NCBI GenBank assembly: GCA_004292985.1
Contig: RDXT01000845.1
Coordinates: 1-11,474 of the forward strand
DNA from: Bacteroidota bacterium
GTDB taxonomy: Bacteria; Bacteroidota; Bacteroidia; J057
Length of the DNA: 11,474 nt
Direction of reading: 5' to 3'
The notes under the pieces were generated by a model, which saw nothing but the letters and a program-made list of their open reading frames with translations, was not told the origin of the DNA and ran no database searches. The translations under genes were made by a program, and so were the position numbers. Positions 1 to 7,227 of the stretch are shown one piece after another (the stretch's first letter is position 1; each line of letters begins with the position of its first letter).

Positions 1-1693
1 TATCAGTGATTTTAGTCGTCTGAACGCAGAGGACTACTACTTCGTTGACCGGACGGATTATATTGCCCGGCTTGAAGCCCTCGGAGAGCCTTATCTGATC
101 TATCTCCGCCCACGCCGATTTGGCAAGAGCCTGTTTATCAGTCTGTTGCAGCATTATTATGGGGTGGAATTCCGGGATCAGTTTGCAGAATTATTTGGCA
201 CCTACCATATCGGAAAAAACCCTACGCCGCTGGCAAACAGCTATCTGGTGCTTCGATTTGAATTCAGCCGTATTGATACCAGCAGCGAGGAAGGTACTTT
301 TAACGGATTTCTCAGCAATGTGCGCTCAGGGGTAAGTAGTTTTCTGGGCAGATATCAGTCATTTTTTCCGGACCTCAACAAGGAGGAAATTCTGGGCGCA
401 TCTGCCCCGAACGAAATGTTGATCCGGTTATTTGAGGCTTATGAATTGACGCAGGCCCCTCCAGTTTACCTCCTCATAGACGAATACGACCATTTTGCCA
501 ATGAACTGGTTTCATTTAATCTGGGTCTGTTTCGGAATATCGTAAGTAAAAACGGCTTTGTCCGGAAGTTTTACGAAGCAATCAAAGCCGCTACCGGAGA
601 GGGGATTGTGGACCGCCTCTTTGTCACAGGCGTTACGCCGCTGACGATGGACAGCCTGACTTCAGGGTTTAATATCGGCAGCAACCTCAGCCGAAATCCT
701 GCTTTTCAGGAAATGATGGGCTTCAGGGAGGGAGAAGTGGCGCAGCTCCTGGCTCATATGGAGATTGAAGATCCTGGCATACCGGGGATCGTGGACATGC
801 TCAGGCACTGGTATAATGGCTACTGCTTTTCGGATGAATCATGCGAAAACAGGGTGTATAATCCGGATATGGTCCTCTATTACACGAAGGAGTATCTGAG
901 TAGAGGCCATAGCCCAAAAGAAATGCTCGACACCAATATTGCCTCCGACTACGGCAAAATCCGGAAGCTATTTAGTGTGGGAGGGCAGGAAAACGAGCGG
1001 ATAGCCGTTCTTGAAAAGTTGCTTGAAGCGGGAGAGATTTCGGCTTCCATGACAGCGGAATTCAGCTTTGAAAAGGCCTTCGATACAAATGACTTTCTCA
1101 GTCTGCTGTATTATATGGGTATGCTCACAATTAAGGGACCTGATCTGGCAGAGGTGCGCTTAGGTATTCCCAATGCTGTCATTCAGCAGTTGTACTTCAG
1201 ATATTTTGCCCAATTAGTCAGAGAACATACCGAAAAGACTGCCCAGCCTATCGAAATACAGGCCGTGGTACGCGAGATGGCCCGCCACAACAACCCGCGC
1301 CCGCTGATAGAAATTGTTTCTGATGCCCTTCAGCAACTCTCCAACCGGGACTGGCTCCAGTTCGATGAAAAGCACGTCAAAATGGTGCTGATCAGCTACT
1401 TATACAGCTCGCAGCTCTATTTTATCAAGTCCGAATTTGAGTCGGGCCAGAAGTATATAGACGTCCTTTTGCTGCGCCGTGACCCTTTCCCGGCACCGCA
1501 CCAGTTTGCTTTTGAGATAAAATACCTCAAACAAAAAGACGCACATCAGCTTCCGCAGACCATTTCCACAGGCCGGGAGCAGCTTCTGGGCTATCTGCAG
1601 AAAGAAGAGTTACGCTCCCTCTCAGACCTGAAAGCCTGGCTGATGGTGTTTGTCGGCGGCGAAATAGCTCACCTTGAGGAAGTTGCAGCGTAA
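1..1693 (+). CDS. AAA-ATPase_like / PD-(D/E)XK nuclease superfamily protein, 5' end outside the window
   Basis: The frame is open from base 2, so the start lies upstream; 563 residues are visible and probably only 10-20 are missing. Near the N-terminus is a YYFVDRTDYI segment followed by RPRRFGKSL (107-133), the P-loop form typical of the AAA-ATPase_like family (PF09820). LLIDEYD, with DEYD at 479-490, is the Walker B motif. The C-terminal part has the PD-(D/E)XK arrangement of PDDEXK_9 (PF08011): an Asp codon at 1460 in YIDVLLL, then E-I-K in FAFEIKYLK (Glu codon at 1514). These are known family features; the biological role of the family is not established, and mobile-element or defence links are only guesses. 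The stop (1691-1693) lies 7 bp from the stop of the convergent monooxygenase gene, leaving no room for a separate terminator. Start codons such as 146 fall after the P-loop and were rejected. Confidence 0.93.
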   Translation, partial: ISDFSRLNAEDYYFVDRTDYIARLEALGEPYLIYLRPRRFGKSLFISLLQHYYGVEFRDQFAELFGTYHIGKNPTPLANSYLVLRFEFSRIDTSSEEGTFNGFLSNVRSGVSSFLGRYQSFFPDLNKEEILGASAPNEMLIRLFEAYELTQAPPVYLLIDEYDHFANELVSFNLGLFRNIVSKNGFVRKFYEAIKAATGEGIVDRLFVTGVTPLTMDSLTSGFNIGSNLSRNPAFQEMMGFREGEVAQLLAHMEIEDPGIPGIVDMLRHWYNGYCFSDESCENRVYNPDMVLYYTKEYLSRGHSPKEMLDTNIASDYGKIRKLFSVGGQENERIAVLEKLLEAGEISASMTAEFSFEKAFDTNDFLSLLYYMGMLTIKGPDLAEVRLGIPNAVIQQLYFRYFAQLVREHTEKTAQPIEIQAVVREMARHNNPRPLIEIVSDALQQLSNRDWLQFDEKHVKMVLISYLYSSQLYFIKSEFESGQKYIDVLLLRRDPFPAPHQFAFEIKYLKQKDAHQLPQTISTGREQLLGYLQKEELRSLSDLKAWLMVFVGGEIAHLEEVAA

Positions 1694-1700
1694 CTCATTT

Positions 1701-2840
1701 TCACAATTGCATCAGTTTCCCGATCTGCGCTTCTCCGACCGAGGCGGGAGTGGCTCTGAGCATTGCATTGCGCAAGGGCCACAGCAGAGGGCCGCCTATG
1801 TTGCTTAGTTGCCCGACCAGAAAAGACGTATTTACCACATAGTCCACCTTTTCCCGGCGCTGCTTTTCGAATGCTGTAAAAGCCAGTGAAGGGTTGGGTT
1901 GTGTCGCCAGACATTCTGCCAGCGCATAGCCATCTTCGACTGCCTGGCAGCCGCCCTGTCCGAGATTGGGGGTGGTCGCGTGGGCAGCATCGCCGATCAG
2001 CAGCACAGACCCCTGATGCCACTGTGCCAGCCGGGGCAAGTCGTGCAGGTCGTCGTGAAAAATATCCGCCGGCTGTGCCTTGCCAATGATCTCCGCATAC
2101 TCCGCCGGAAATTCCCGGAGCTGCTCCTGCAGGAATTCGGCTACGCGATCATTGGGAAAGGACTGCCCTGCCTTTGCCTTGAGCGTGAAATAAAAATACA
2201 CCTGATTTTCACCTATCTGAATCAGCGCTATCCGTTTGCCGCCCGTTTTTCCCCAAAGCTCCACACCTTTCGAAACCTCCGCCAGCCTGTGCGGAAGGAT
2301 ACCCCGCCAGCAGGTCTGACCCGAATAGCGCAGGGGAATTTCGCCAAAGAGCGCCTTACGTACCCTCGACCGGATGCCATCGGCCCCGATCAGTAAATCG
2401 CTTTCTTCCGTACTGCCGTCGGCAAAGCGCACCCGCACCCCACCCGCATCCTGCTTTTCGATGGCCTCAAACCTCCGGTTCAGCACAAGCGTATCCGGCA
2501 GCAGTTGCCGTAACAGCACCTGTTGCAGCGCCCCCCGGTGGATAGCCACACTTGGCGCCCCATATTGCGCCGCAATCCGCGCGATGTCTGTGACCTGAAG
2601 GGCTTTGCCCAGATGGTCGGCAGCGCCAAACCAGGAGAGCGGGTTGCCCGCGCGGAGCACCTCTTCATAATAGCCCAGGCGCTGCGCGATCTGCATGGCA
2701 TTGGAGGCCATGATGATTCCAGCACCCACAGGCCGCAGCTCCGGCGCTGCTTCCGAAACCCGGACCTGAAACCCTTTTTTCTGCAAAGCAATGGCGGTGG
2801 TCAGTCCGCCGATTCCGCCGCCGATGATGTGGATGTGCAT
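1701..2840 (-). CDS. FAD-dependent monooxygenase (FAD_binding_3 / PHBH-like group A flavoprotein)
   Basis: The 379-residue product is full length for a single-component aromatic-hydroxylase-type flavoprotein. The Rossmann dinucleotide-binding motif GGGIGG is at residues 7-12, with the ribose-binding acid E30 ending the second strand. GADG (152-155), the DG motif, and GDAAHATTPNLGQGG (283-297), the GD motif contacting FAD, are all intact. YSGQTCWRG (172-180) recalls the zeaxanthin-epoxidase/urate-hydroxylase branch, but the substrate cannot be read from the sequence. Enzymes of this family use NAD(P)H and O2 to hydroxylate or epoxidise small molecules in the cytoplasm. No signal peptide or membrane segment is seen. 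The gene is divergent from a TetR regulator across an 88-bp region with two operator-like palindromes, so it is probably the regulated target, perhaps for turnover of a toxic or signalling compound. The ATG at 2840-2838 is used; it has no clear Shine-Dalgarno sequence, as is usual in Bacteroidota. Confidence 0.93.
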   Translation of the reverse strand: MHIHIIGGGIGGLTTAIALQKKGFQVRVSEAAPELRPVGAGIIMASNAMQIAQRLGYYEEVLRAGNPLSWFGAADHLGKALQVTDIARIAAQYGAPSVAIHRGALQQVLLRQLLPDTLVLNRRFEAIEKQDAGGVRVRFADGSTEESDLLIGADGIRSRVRKALFGEIPLRYSGQTCWRGILPHRLAEVSKGVELWGKTGGKRIALIQIGENQVYFYFTLKAKAGQSFPNDRVAEFLQEQLREFPAEYAEIIGKAQPADIFHDDLHDLPRLAQWHQGSVLLIGDAAHATTPNLGQGGCQAVEDGYALAECLATQPNPSLAFTAFEKQRREKVDYVVNTSFLVGQLSNIGGPLLWPLRNAMLRATPASVGEAQIGKLMQL

Positions 2841-2861
2841 GGGAGAGGGATGAGGATTAAT

Positions 2862-2879
2862 TTAGGACAAATGTACTAA
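2862..2879. promoter_or_regulatory. Operator-like palindrome 1 (probable TetR-family site)
   Basis: TTAGGACAAATGTACTAA has the dyad form TTAG-n-ACA-nn-TGT-n-CTAA. It shares 15 of 18 positions with the second copy 29 bp away. It contains the -7 element of the monooxygenase promoter. A palindrome of this size between a TetR gene and its divergent neighbour is the classical position for the regulator's operator; assignment to this regulator is inference. Confidence 0.65.
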
Positions 2880-2900
2880 TTTTGTTTGAAATAGAACAAA
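2868..2900 (-). promoter_or_regulatory. Bacteroidota-type promoter of the monooxygenase gene
   Basis: On the minus strand TTTG (2900-2897) is followed, after 21 bases, by TACATTTG (2875-2868), an exact match to the -7 consensus TAnnTTTG. The spacing fits the 19-21 bases usual between the -33 and -7 elements of the Bacteroidota primary sigma factor. The predicted transcript would begin near 2862, about 20 bases ahead of the ATG. Each element lies inside one of the two palindromes, so a bound repressor would cover both. Confidence 0.6.
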
Positions 2901-2908
2901 TGTTCTAA
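2891..2908. promoter_or_regulatory. Operator-like palindrome 2 (probable TetR-family site)
   Basis: ATAGAACAAATGTTCTAA contains a near-perfect dyad, TAGAACA-AA-TGTTCTA (2892-2907), in which only the two central bases break symmetry. It covers the -33 element of the monooxygenase promoter and lies where the -33 region of the regulator's own promoter should be. Occupancy could therefore repress both directions. Confidence 0.68.
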
Positions 2909-2917
2909 GTTATTTTT

Positions 2918-2925
2918 TATCTTTG
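2918..2925 (+). promoter_or_regulatory. -7 promoter element of the TetR regulator gene
   Basis: TATCTTTG matches TAnnTTTG exactly and ends 3 bases before the ATG at 2929. Transcription would then begin at or very near the start codon, giving a leaderless or almost leaderless mRNA. No good TTTG -33 element sits 19-21 bases upstream; that position falls inside palindrome 2. Confidence 0.45.
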
Positions 2926-2928
2926 TCC

Positions 2929-3555
2929 ATGAAGACCCGTGAACTGATCTTGCACCATGCCCTGCAGCTGTTTAACGAGCGGGGGAGCGATGCGACGACC
3001 GTGCGCGACGTGGCGCAGGCGGTGGGAATCAGCCACGGGAATCTGTGCTACCATTTCCCGAATACCGATGCGCTGATTGCAGCATTGTACCACCAGCTGG
3101 TGGAGGAACTCAATGCGGAGGTGGAGGCAGCGGCGGCAAGGCCTGCGGAGGCATTTAGCCCCTCTGTAGCCTTAGCTTCGCTTTCGGCCTCTTTCCGGAT
3201 GCTGTACACCTATCGTTTTCTGCTGCTTGATTTTGTGCGGATCATGCGGAGGATCCCGGCCCTCAGGGTGCACTACCGCGAGCTGACCCGCCTGAGGCGC
3301 AGCCAGTTTCTGGGTATTCTCGCGCAGCTTGTGGAAGGCGGATGGATGCACCCGCCTATCTACCCCGGCCAGTTTGAAGACTGGGTAGAACAGGCCACCC
3401 TGATCGGCGACTTCTGGATCGCTTCCGGAGAAATTTTATACGAAGGGGCAGAGGCTGACAAAATCAGCCACTATGCGCGTCTTTTTGCTACTACCCTGGT
3501 ACCGATGCTGACGCAGCGCGGGCAGGAAGATATGAATGTAGGGAGAAGGGATTAA
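2929..3555 (+). CDS. TetR/AcrR family transcriptional regulator
   Basis: The product is 208 residues, typical for TetR repressors. Residues 1-60 form the DNA-binding domain; the helix-turn-helix runs through residues 24-45, with VGISHGNLCYHFPN matching the conserved GxxxGxxYxHFxx core. The C-terminal ligand-binding half, with YRFLLLDFVRIMRR and an LRVHYREL segment, resembles the PF13972-type TetR C-terminal domain; I am less sure of that subfamily. It is expected to repress in the absence of an unknown small ligand. It is divergent from the monooxygenase gene, with two palindromes between them, so control of that gene and itself is likely. A TTG at 2923 would add two residues but falls inside the promoter's -7 element, so the ATG at 2929 is preferred. 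The stop overlaps the convergent T9SS gene's stop in TTAA (3552-3555). Confidence 0.92.
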   Translation: MKTRELILHHALQLFNERGSDATTVRDVAQAVGISHGNLCYHFPNTDALIAALYHQLVEELNAEVEAAAARPAEAFSPSVALASLSASFRMLYTYRFLLLDFVRIMRRIPALRVHYRELTRLRRSQFLGILAQLVEGGWMHPPIYPGQFEDWVEQATLIGDFWIASGEILYEGAEADKISHYARLFATTLVPMLTQRGQEDMNVGRRD

Positions 3556-4892
3556 GATTTTATCCACTTGCGGACCAAGGGCTGTCCGTTTTGGAAAACC
3601 ACTTTCACTACATACATACCCGGTGCCAGATCCGAAATATCTATACCCTGGGCCAGTGCATCAACTCCGGAAGTAAGCAGGCTTTTGCCATCGGCAGTCG
3701 TAATTTCTACAGAGCGTATGGCTTGGCTGCTGCTCACCTGCAGGAGGTCGCGGCCGGGGTTCGGATACACGGAAACGGCAAAATCCAGATCAGGCGAAAC
3801 GGGGGTACTTCCCTTTTTTCTCCTGGCCTGTGCCGAATAGCAGTTTTCTGTATTGCGCATGAGGTTGAAATAATCACCCATCGCAAACGAGAAAGGCAGG
3901 TAACTGGTCTGCAAACCCGTAACCAGGGATATTCCTACGAGGTGGCTGCCATTGCTATAGTAGTAGGTCAGGGTAGCAGGATCAATGGCTGATCCGGTAT
4001 TGGCGCTGAAGCCTGCCTGCGGTGCCACAGAGTAGGGAGACAGGATGCTTACCGCTCCTGTATTGGGGTCAATTTTGCCCAGCTTAACTGTAGAAGAGTC
4101 AATCACCTGTATAGAATCTCCTGGGAAAGAAGGATCGGCTACGCTGCTGTAATAATACTGGTGTACCAGCCCGTAGAGTGCCGTATCGGCGCAGCTATAG
4201 GTGAAATTGTTGAACATGACGCCGGGCGGCAGTCCGAAAGGCACCTCGCTATATACCGAGCCATCGTAAAGGTCCAGTCCCACAAGCGTGCTTCCGCTGG
4301 AAAAGTAATAGACCATTTCATACGGATCAATGGCACTACCCGCAAGAGCAAAGCCCTGACCTACAGAAGTGGTTGAAAGCTGCGTGATTACGCCTGTGCT
4401 CGTATTGGCTTTGCTGAGGAAAATTTCTCCGGTGCCAAAGGGGCCATTGGGATCGGGAATATACCGGCGGGCCAGGCCATACAGGGTGCTGTCCGATTGG
4501 TTAAAGCGGAAATTATCGAAGTAGCTTTCCCCCAGTGGATTGCTCAGCGGTACCTGATTTACGATGTTGCCGGTGGATACATCGATGGTGCTCAGCTGGG
4601 AAGCTCCGAGGAAGACATAGGTATTGTTGTAAGGGTCGAGGGCTGCGCCGGTCAGGTTAATCAACTGCTTGTAGGTGTTGCTGCCCTGGTTGGTGACAAA
4701 GCCCGTGCTCAGGTCCAGGCTGCCCAGCCGGATCGTAGCCGAATCAAACTGCTCATAGGTTTGACCTGGATTAAAGGGGTCAGGTACCTGGGAATAGTAG
4801 TTTTTGGATACGATACCGTAAAGGCTGCCGGATTGAGCCTCGGTTTGGCCGACCCACAGGATCAGCAGGGTAATGAGGGTAAGTTTTTTCAT
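3552..4892 (-). CDS. Secreted triple-repeat protein with C-terminal T9SS type A sorting domain (paralog A)
   Basis: The 446-residue product begins MKKLTLITLL with a hydrophobic signal peptide probably cleaved after residue 19 (TEA|QSG). Three internal repeats of about 105 residues begin at LYGI (23), LYGL (137) and LYGL (239). They share a DS-T-LG strand, an S/DTG turn, a G-A-IDP-Y motif and a PF-G---F-N-Y block. This looks like a beta-propeller or TolB-like surface protein, perhaps two blades per repeat; the fold is inference. Residues 376-446, with YPNPGRDLL, G-YVV and RKWIKS at the end, match the T9SS type A sorting domain (TIGR04183). The protein should therefore be exported by Sec, moved across the outer membrane by T9SS and released or anchored. 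It lies 8 bp downstream of its paralog and is probably co-transcribed. An earlier in-frame ATG at 4916 would overlap the paralog's end; 4892 gives a normal signal peptide matching the paralog. The ligand is unknown. Confidence 0.9.
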   Translation of the reverse strand: MKKLTLITLLILWVGQTEAQSGSLYGIVSKNYYSQVPDPFNPGQTYEQFDSATIRLGSLDLSTGFVTNQGSNTYKQLINLTGAALDPYNNTYVFLGASQLSTIDVSTGNIVNQVPLSNPLGESYFDNFRFNQSDSTLYGLARRYIPDPNGPFGTGEIFLSKANTSTGVITQLSTTSVGQGFALAGSAIDPYEMVYYFSSGSTLVGLDLYDGSVYSEVPFGLPPGVMFNNFTYSCADTALYGLVHQYYYSSVADPSFPGDSIQVIDSSTVKLGKIDPNTGAVSILSPYSVAPQAGFSANTGSAIDPATLTYYYSNGSHLVGISLVTGLQTSYLPFSFAMGDYFNLMRNTENCYSAQARRKKGSTPVSPDLDFAVSVYPNPGRDLLQVSSSQAIRSVEITTADGKSLLTSGVDALAQGIDISDLAPGMYVVKVVFQNGQPLVRKWIKS

Positions 4893-4900
4893 TAGAAATA

Positions 4901-6235
4901 TTAGTTTTTTATCCATTTACGCACAACTGTCTGCTGGTTTTGGAGCACCACTTTCACTACATACATGCCTGGTGCCAGATCCGAAATATCTATACCCCGT
5001 GCCAGGGCATCAACTCCGGAACTAAGCAGGCTTTTGCCATCGGCAGCCGCGATTTCTACAGAGCGTATGATCTGGCTGCTGCTCACCTGCAGGAGGTCGC
5101 GGCCGGGGTTCGGATACATGGAAACGGCAAAATCCGCATCAGGCGAAACGGAGGTACTTCCATTTTTTCTTCTGGCCTGTGCCGAATAGCAGTTTTCTGT
5201 ATTGCGCATAAGGTTGAAATAATCTCCCATCGCAAAAGAAAAGGGCACAGAGCTGGCCAATAAACCCGTAATCATGGATATACCGATGACATGGGTTCCA
5301 TTGCTGTAGTAGTAGGTCATGGTATTCGGGTCTATCGCTGCGCCTGCATTGATACTGTATCCTCCCTGGGCAACGGTATAGGGCGAAACAACGCTTATCG
5401 CTCCGGTGGCAGGGTTGATTTTGCCGAGTTTTACGGTGGTAGAATCATACACCAGGATAGAATCTCCCAGCGTAGGATCAAATAGGTATGAAACGTAGGT
5501 CTGGCGAATCAGTCCATATAGCGAAGTATCGGCACAGCTATAGGCAAAATTGTCGAACATCGTTCCAGGATTAAGCCCAAAAGGAATCTGGTTGTAAATA
5601 GACCCGTCGTACAAATCCAGGCCAACGAGCGAATAGCCCGATGAAAAATAGTACACCATTTCGTAGGGATCAATAGCACTGCCCGCATACGCAAAACCCT
5701 GTCCTACGGAAGGGGTAACAAACTGGGTAAGCTCCCCTGTGGTCGTATTGGCTTTGGCGAGAAACATTTCGGTTGTGCCAAGTCCTGTGAGGGTATCCGG
5801 AATATAGCGGCGGGCCAGGCCATACATGGTACTGTCGGAGTGATTGAAGCGGAAATTATCGAAAAAGCTGGCTCCCAGAGGGTTACTCAGCGCTGCCTGA
5901 TTCACGATGGCTCCGGTAGTGAGATCGAAGGTGACGATGTCGGATCCTCCGATAAAAATGAAGGTACCATTGTAGGGGTCGAGGGCTGCGCCTGTCAGGT
6001 TAATTGCCTTCTGATAGGTATAATTGCCCAGGTTCGTGACAAAACCACTGTTCGGGTTCAGGCTCCCCAGCCGGATTGTAGCCGAATCAAACTGCTCATA
6101 CGTTTGGCCCGGACTATTGGGATCGGGTACCTGAGAGTAGTAGTTTTTACTTACAATGCCAAAGAGGTTGCCGGATTGCGCATAGATAGCGTTCATGCAG
6201 AACATCAGCAGGGCAGCACATGCGAGTTTTTTCAT
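4901..6235 (-). CDS. Secreted triple-repeat protein with C-terminal T9SS type A sorting domain (paralog B)
   Basis: The 444-residue product aligns almost without gaps to its downstream neighbour, at roughly 70% identity over the body and about 86% over the last 76 residues by hand count. The signal peptide is MKKLACAALLMFCMNAIYA, with cleavage before QSG. The repeats again start at LFGI (24), MYGL (137) and LYGL (239). The linker NTENCYSAQARRK (347-359) is identical in both paralogs and leads into the sorting domain, which starts at YPNPGRDLL (374) and ends RKWIKN. Only the signal peptides and repeat edges have diverged much, so the pair arose by tandem duplication and the copies may now bind different ligands. 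This is the first gene of the two-gene minus-strand unit. No convincing TAnnTTTG element is seen directly upstream, so its promoter is unplaced. Confidence 0.91.
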   Translation of the reverse strand: MKKLACAALLMFCMNAIYAQSGNLFGIVSKNYYSQVPDPNSPGQTYEQFDSATIRLGSLNPNSGFVTNLGNYTYQKAINLTGAALDPYNGTFIFIGGSDIVTFDLTTGAIVNQAALSNPLGASFFDNFRFNHSDSTMYGLARRYIPDTLTGLGTTEMFLAKANTTTGELTQFVTPSVGQGFAYAGSAIDPYEMVYYFSSGYSLVGLDLYDGSIYNQIPFGLNPGTMFDNFAYSCADTSLYGLIRQTYVSYLFDPTLGDSILVYDSTTVKLGKINPATGAISVVSPYTVAQGGYSINAGAAIDPNTMTYYYSNGTHVIGISMITGLLASSVPFSFAMGDYFNLMRNTENCYSAQARRKNGSTSVSPDADFAVSMYPNPGRDLLQVSSSQIIRSVEIAAADGKSLLSSGVDALARGIDISDLAPGMYVVKVVLQNQQTVVRKWIKN

Positions 6236-6713
6236 TTGAGTAAGTACGTGTCAGGTGTTTGGGGAAAATACCCCTGAGGTGCAAACAGACAGACGATCTT
6301 TACGGGGGAAAGGTTGGGTAGGACCTGCGTAGATGTAAGCGAAATCCGGTACAAAATGTTTGGTTTATGAGGGAGCATGTGCAGCGTCTGCTTTTCCTGT
6401 CCGGCCTCCCTGGAAAAGACTTCAGTTTTCGGAATATTTTACCCTGATGAGATAAAACAGTTGACTTTATAAAATATTTGGCATACGTTTGATTCTATAT
6501 CGTGGCGGGTGAAAGTTTGTATGCTTTATGACTCTTACATGATATGAGCTGGTGTTTTTCCCATCATATGTTTGTTACCTAAGGCCGCTTTTCGTACAGA
6601 ATATCATCCGCTCCTCTCGACCCTACTTGCTCATCATATCTGACCTTTCTCATTGCCGACTGATCTGCTTCAGTTGACATGAGCCTATATCTTATTCCCG
6701 CAATCTTTGTATT
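6236..6713. other. Intergenic region between divergent transcription units
   Basis: These 478 bases contain no convincing gene. Short ATG-started frames near 6531-6580 encode only about 8-12 residues and are not supported. The region must hold the promoter of the minus-strand T9SS pair and of the plus-strand TcA-like pair. A small GGGG-AAAATA-CCCC dyad (6261-6274) lies 26 bases ahead of the T9SS gene start. Its position in a 5' leader argues against a terminator. Confidence 0.6.
6461..6491 (+). promoter_or_regulatory. Candidate Bacteroidota promoter upstream of the TcA-like pair
   Basis: TTG (6461-6463), 20 bases, then TACGTTTG (6484-6491) fits the -33/-7 pattern TTG-N19-21-TAnnTTTG. It would give a leader of about 220 bases before the ATG at 6714. 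A weaker -7-like AATCTTTG (6702-6709) lies directly ahead of the ATG but lacks a matching -33 element. A further TATGTTTG (6567-6574) also lacks one. Confidence 0.35.
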
Positions 6714-7166
6714 ATGTCAAAGACCTTAGACTCTTCTGGCAAAAAACTTGCTTTCTTACAAAAGTTTCTGGATCAAAATCCAGATCTGGGTATTGAAAAC
6801 CTTGATCTGCAGGCTGCTGATATTTCTGAACAATTTCAGTGGAAGGGCCTTTCCCGGCAGCGGAAAGAGGTCCTGGAGCAGCTCCGTGGCTACCAGCGGC
6901 TTCTCAAAATCAATCCCGCACAGGAGCAGCAGACACTGATGTATTTGCTTCAGGAAGGTATTCACTCCGCGCTCCAGATTGCCGCTCTGCCCCTTCCCCG
7001 CTTTATTGAGATGTACGGAGGCGCTTTTGGAGGAGATGCAGAGGCCGCTACGGTATATTACCAGCGCGCCGCAGCTATCCGCTCCCGTATCCTGCTTGAA
7101 TATATGGCCATTAAACAAGGCCACGAGCCCCATGTGCGCAGTTCCCGCGTCAAAACAGGCGCCTGA
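6714..7166 (+). CDS. Small helical protein resembling the N-terminal segment of fused TcA-like toxins
   Basis: The 150-residue protein has no signal peptide or membrane segment and looks largely alpha-helical. Three segments recall the stretch that precedes the VRP1 signature in large Tc-toxin-A-like proteins: EQLRGYQRLLKINP (55-68), LLQEGIHSALQIAALP (78-93) and F-EMYGGAFGGD followed by VYYQRAA (97-120). The resemblance is to the family pattern of a short helix pair, a G-hSA-IA turn and an F-----G----A--hY--A helix, as I remember it; it was not checked by search. The gene ends 61 bp before the large TcA-like gene and lies in a different frame, with stops between. It thus appears to be a genuinely separate gene encoding a part that is fused elsewhere, and may associate with the large protein. 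It starts at ATG 6714 without a Shine-Dalgarno sequence. No function is assigned with certainty. Confidence 0.7.
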   Translation: MSKTLDSSGKKLAFLQKFLDQNPDLGIENLDLQAADISEQFQWKGLSRQRKEVLEQLRGYQRLLKINPAQEQQTLMYLLQEGIHSALQIAALPLPRFIEMYGGAFGGDAEAATVYYQRAAAIRSRILLEYMAIKQGHEPHVRSSRVKTGA

Positions 7167-7227
7167 TCCACTTGTCTGGTTGTAAGCTACTTCTATACTC
7201 ACTTTCACTCCTTATTCCCCTTCTGTC

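Larger units (their letters stand above)
3552..6235 (-). repeat. Tandem gene duplication (two T9SS-sorted paralogs)
   Basis: The two genes are homologous end to end and separated by 8 bp. DNA identity is highest in the 3' parts: bases 3724-3769 and 5073-5118 are identical over 46 bp, and flanking sequence is nearly so. The 5' thirds differ much more. The pattern suggests an old duplication with later homogenisation or strong constraint of the sorting-domain end. Confidence 0.85.

Noticed and set aside
1899..2396. Plus-strand open frame opposite the monooxygenase
   Set aside because: It lies antisense to the GD and DG motif regions and has no family features of its own.
1701..2840. The monooxygenase as a TetX-type tetracycline-inactivating enzyme
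   Set aside because: It shares the general flavoprotein motifs, but segments around the FAD motifs and the C-terminus differ from TetX as I remember it. A TetR neighbour alone does not indicate tetracycline.
2923..2928. TTG start for the TetR gene
   Set aside because: It lies inside the exact TAnnTTTG promoter element and adds only two residues; the ATG at 2929 gives a normal TetR N-terminus.
4893..4916. Upstream ATG (4916) for T9SS paralog A
   Set aside because: It would overlap the end of the upstream paralog and place MDKKLIFL before the signal peptide; the ATG at 4892 matches the paralog's MKKL start.
6261..6274. GGGG-AAAATA-CCCC dyad as a terminator
   Set aside because: The stem is only 4 bp and it lies between divergent genes, where no transcript ends.
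7167..7227. A frameshift joining the small helical gene to the TcA-like gene
   Set aside because: The large frame has a stop at 7183-7185 just before its start, and the small gene ends in its own stop at 7164-7166. Two separate changes would be needed, so separate genes are simpler.
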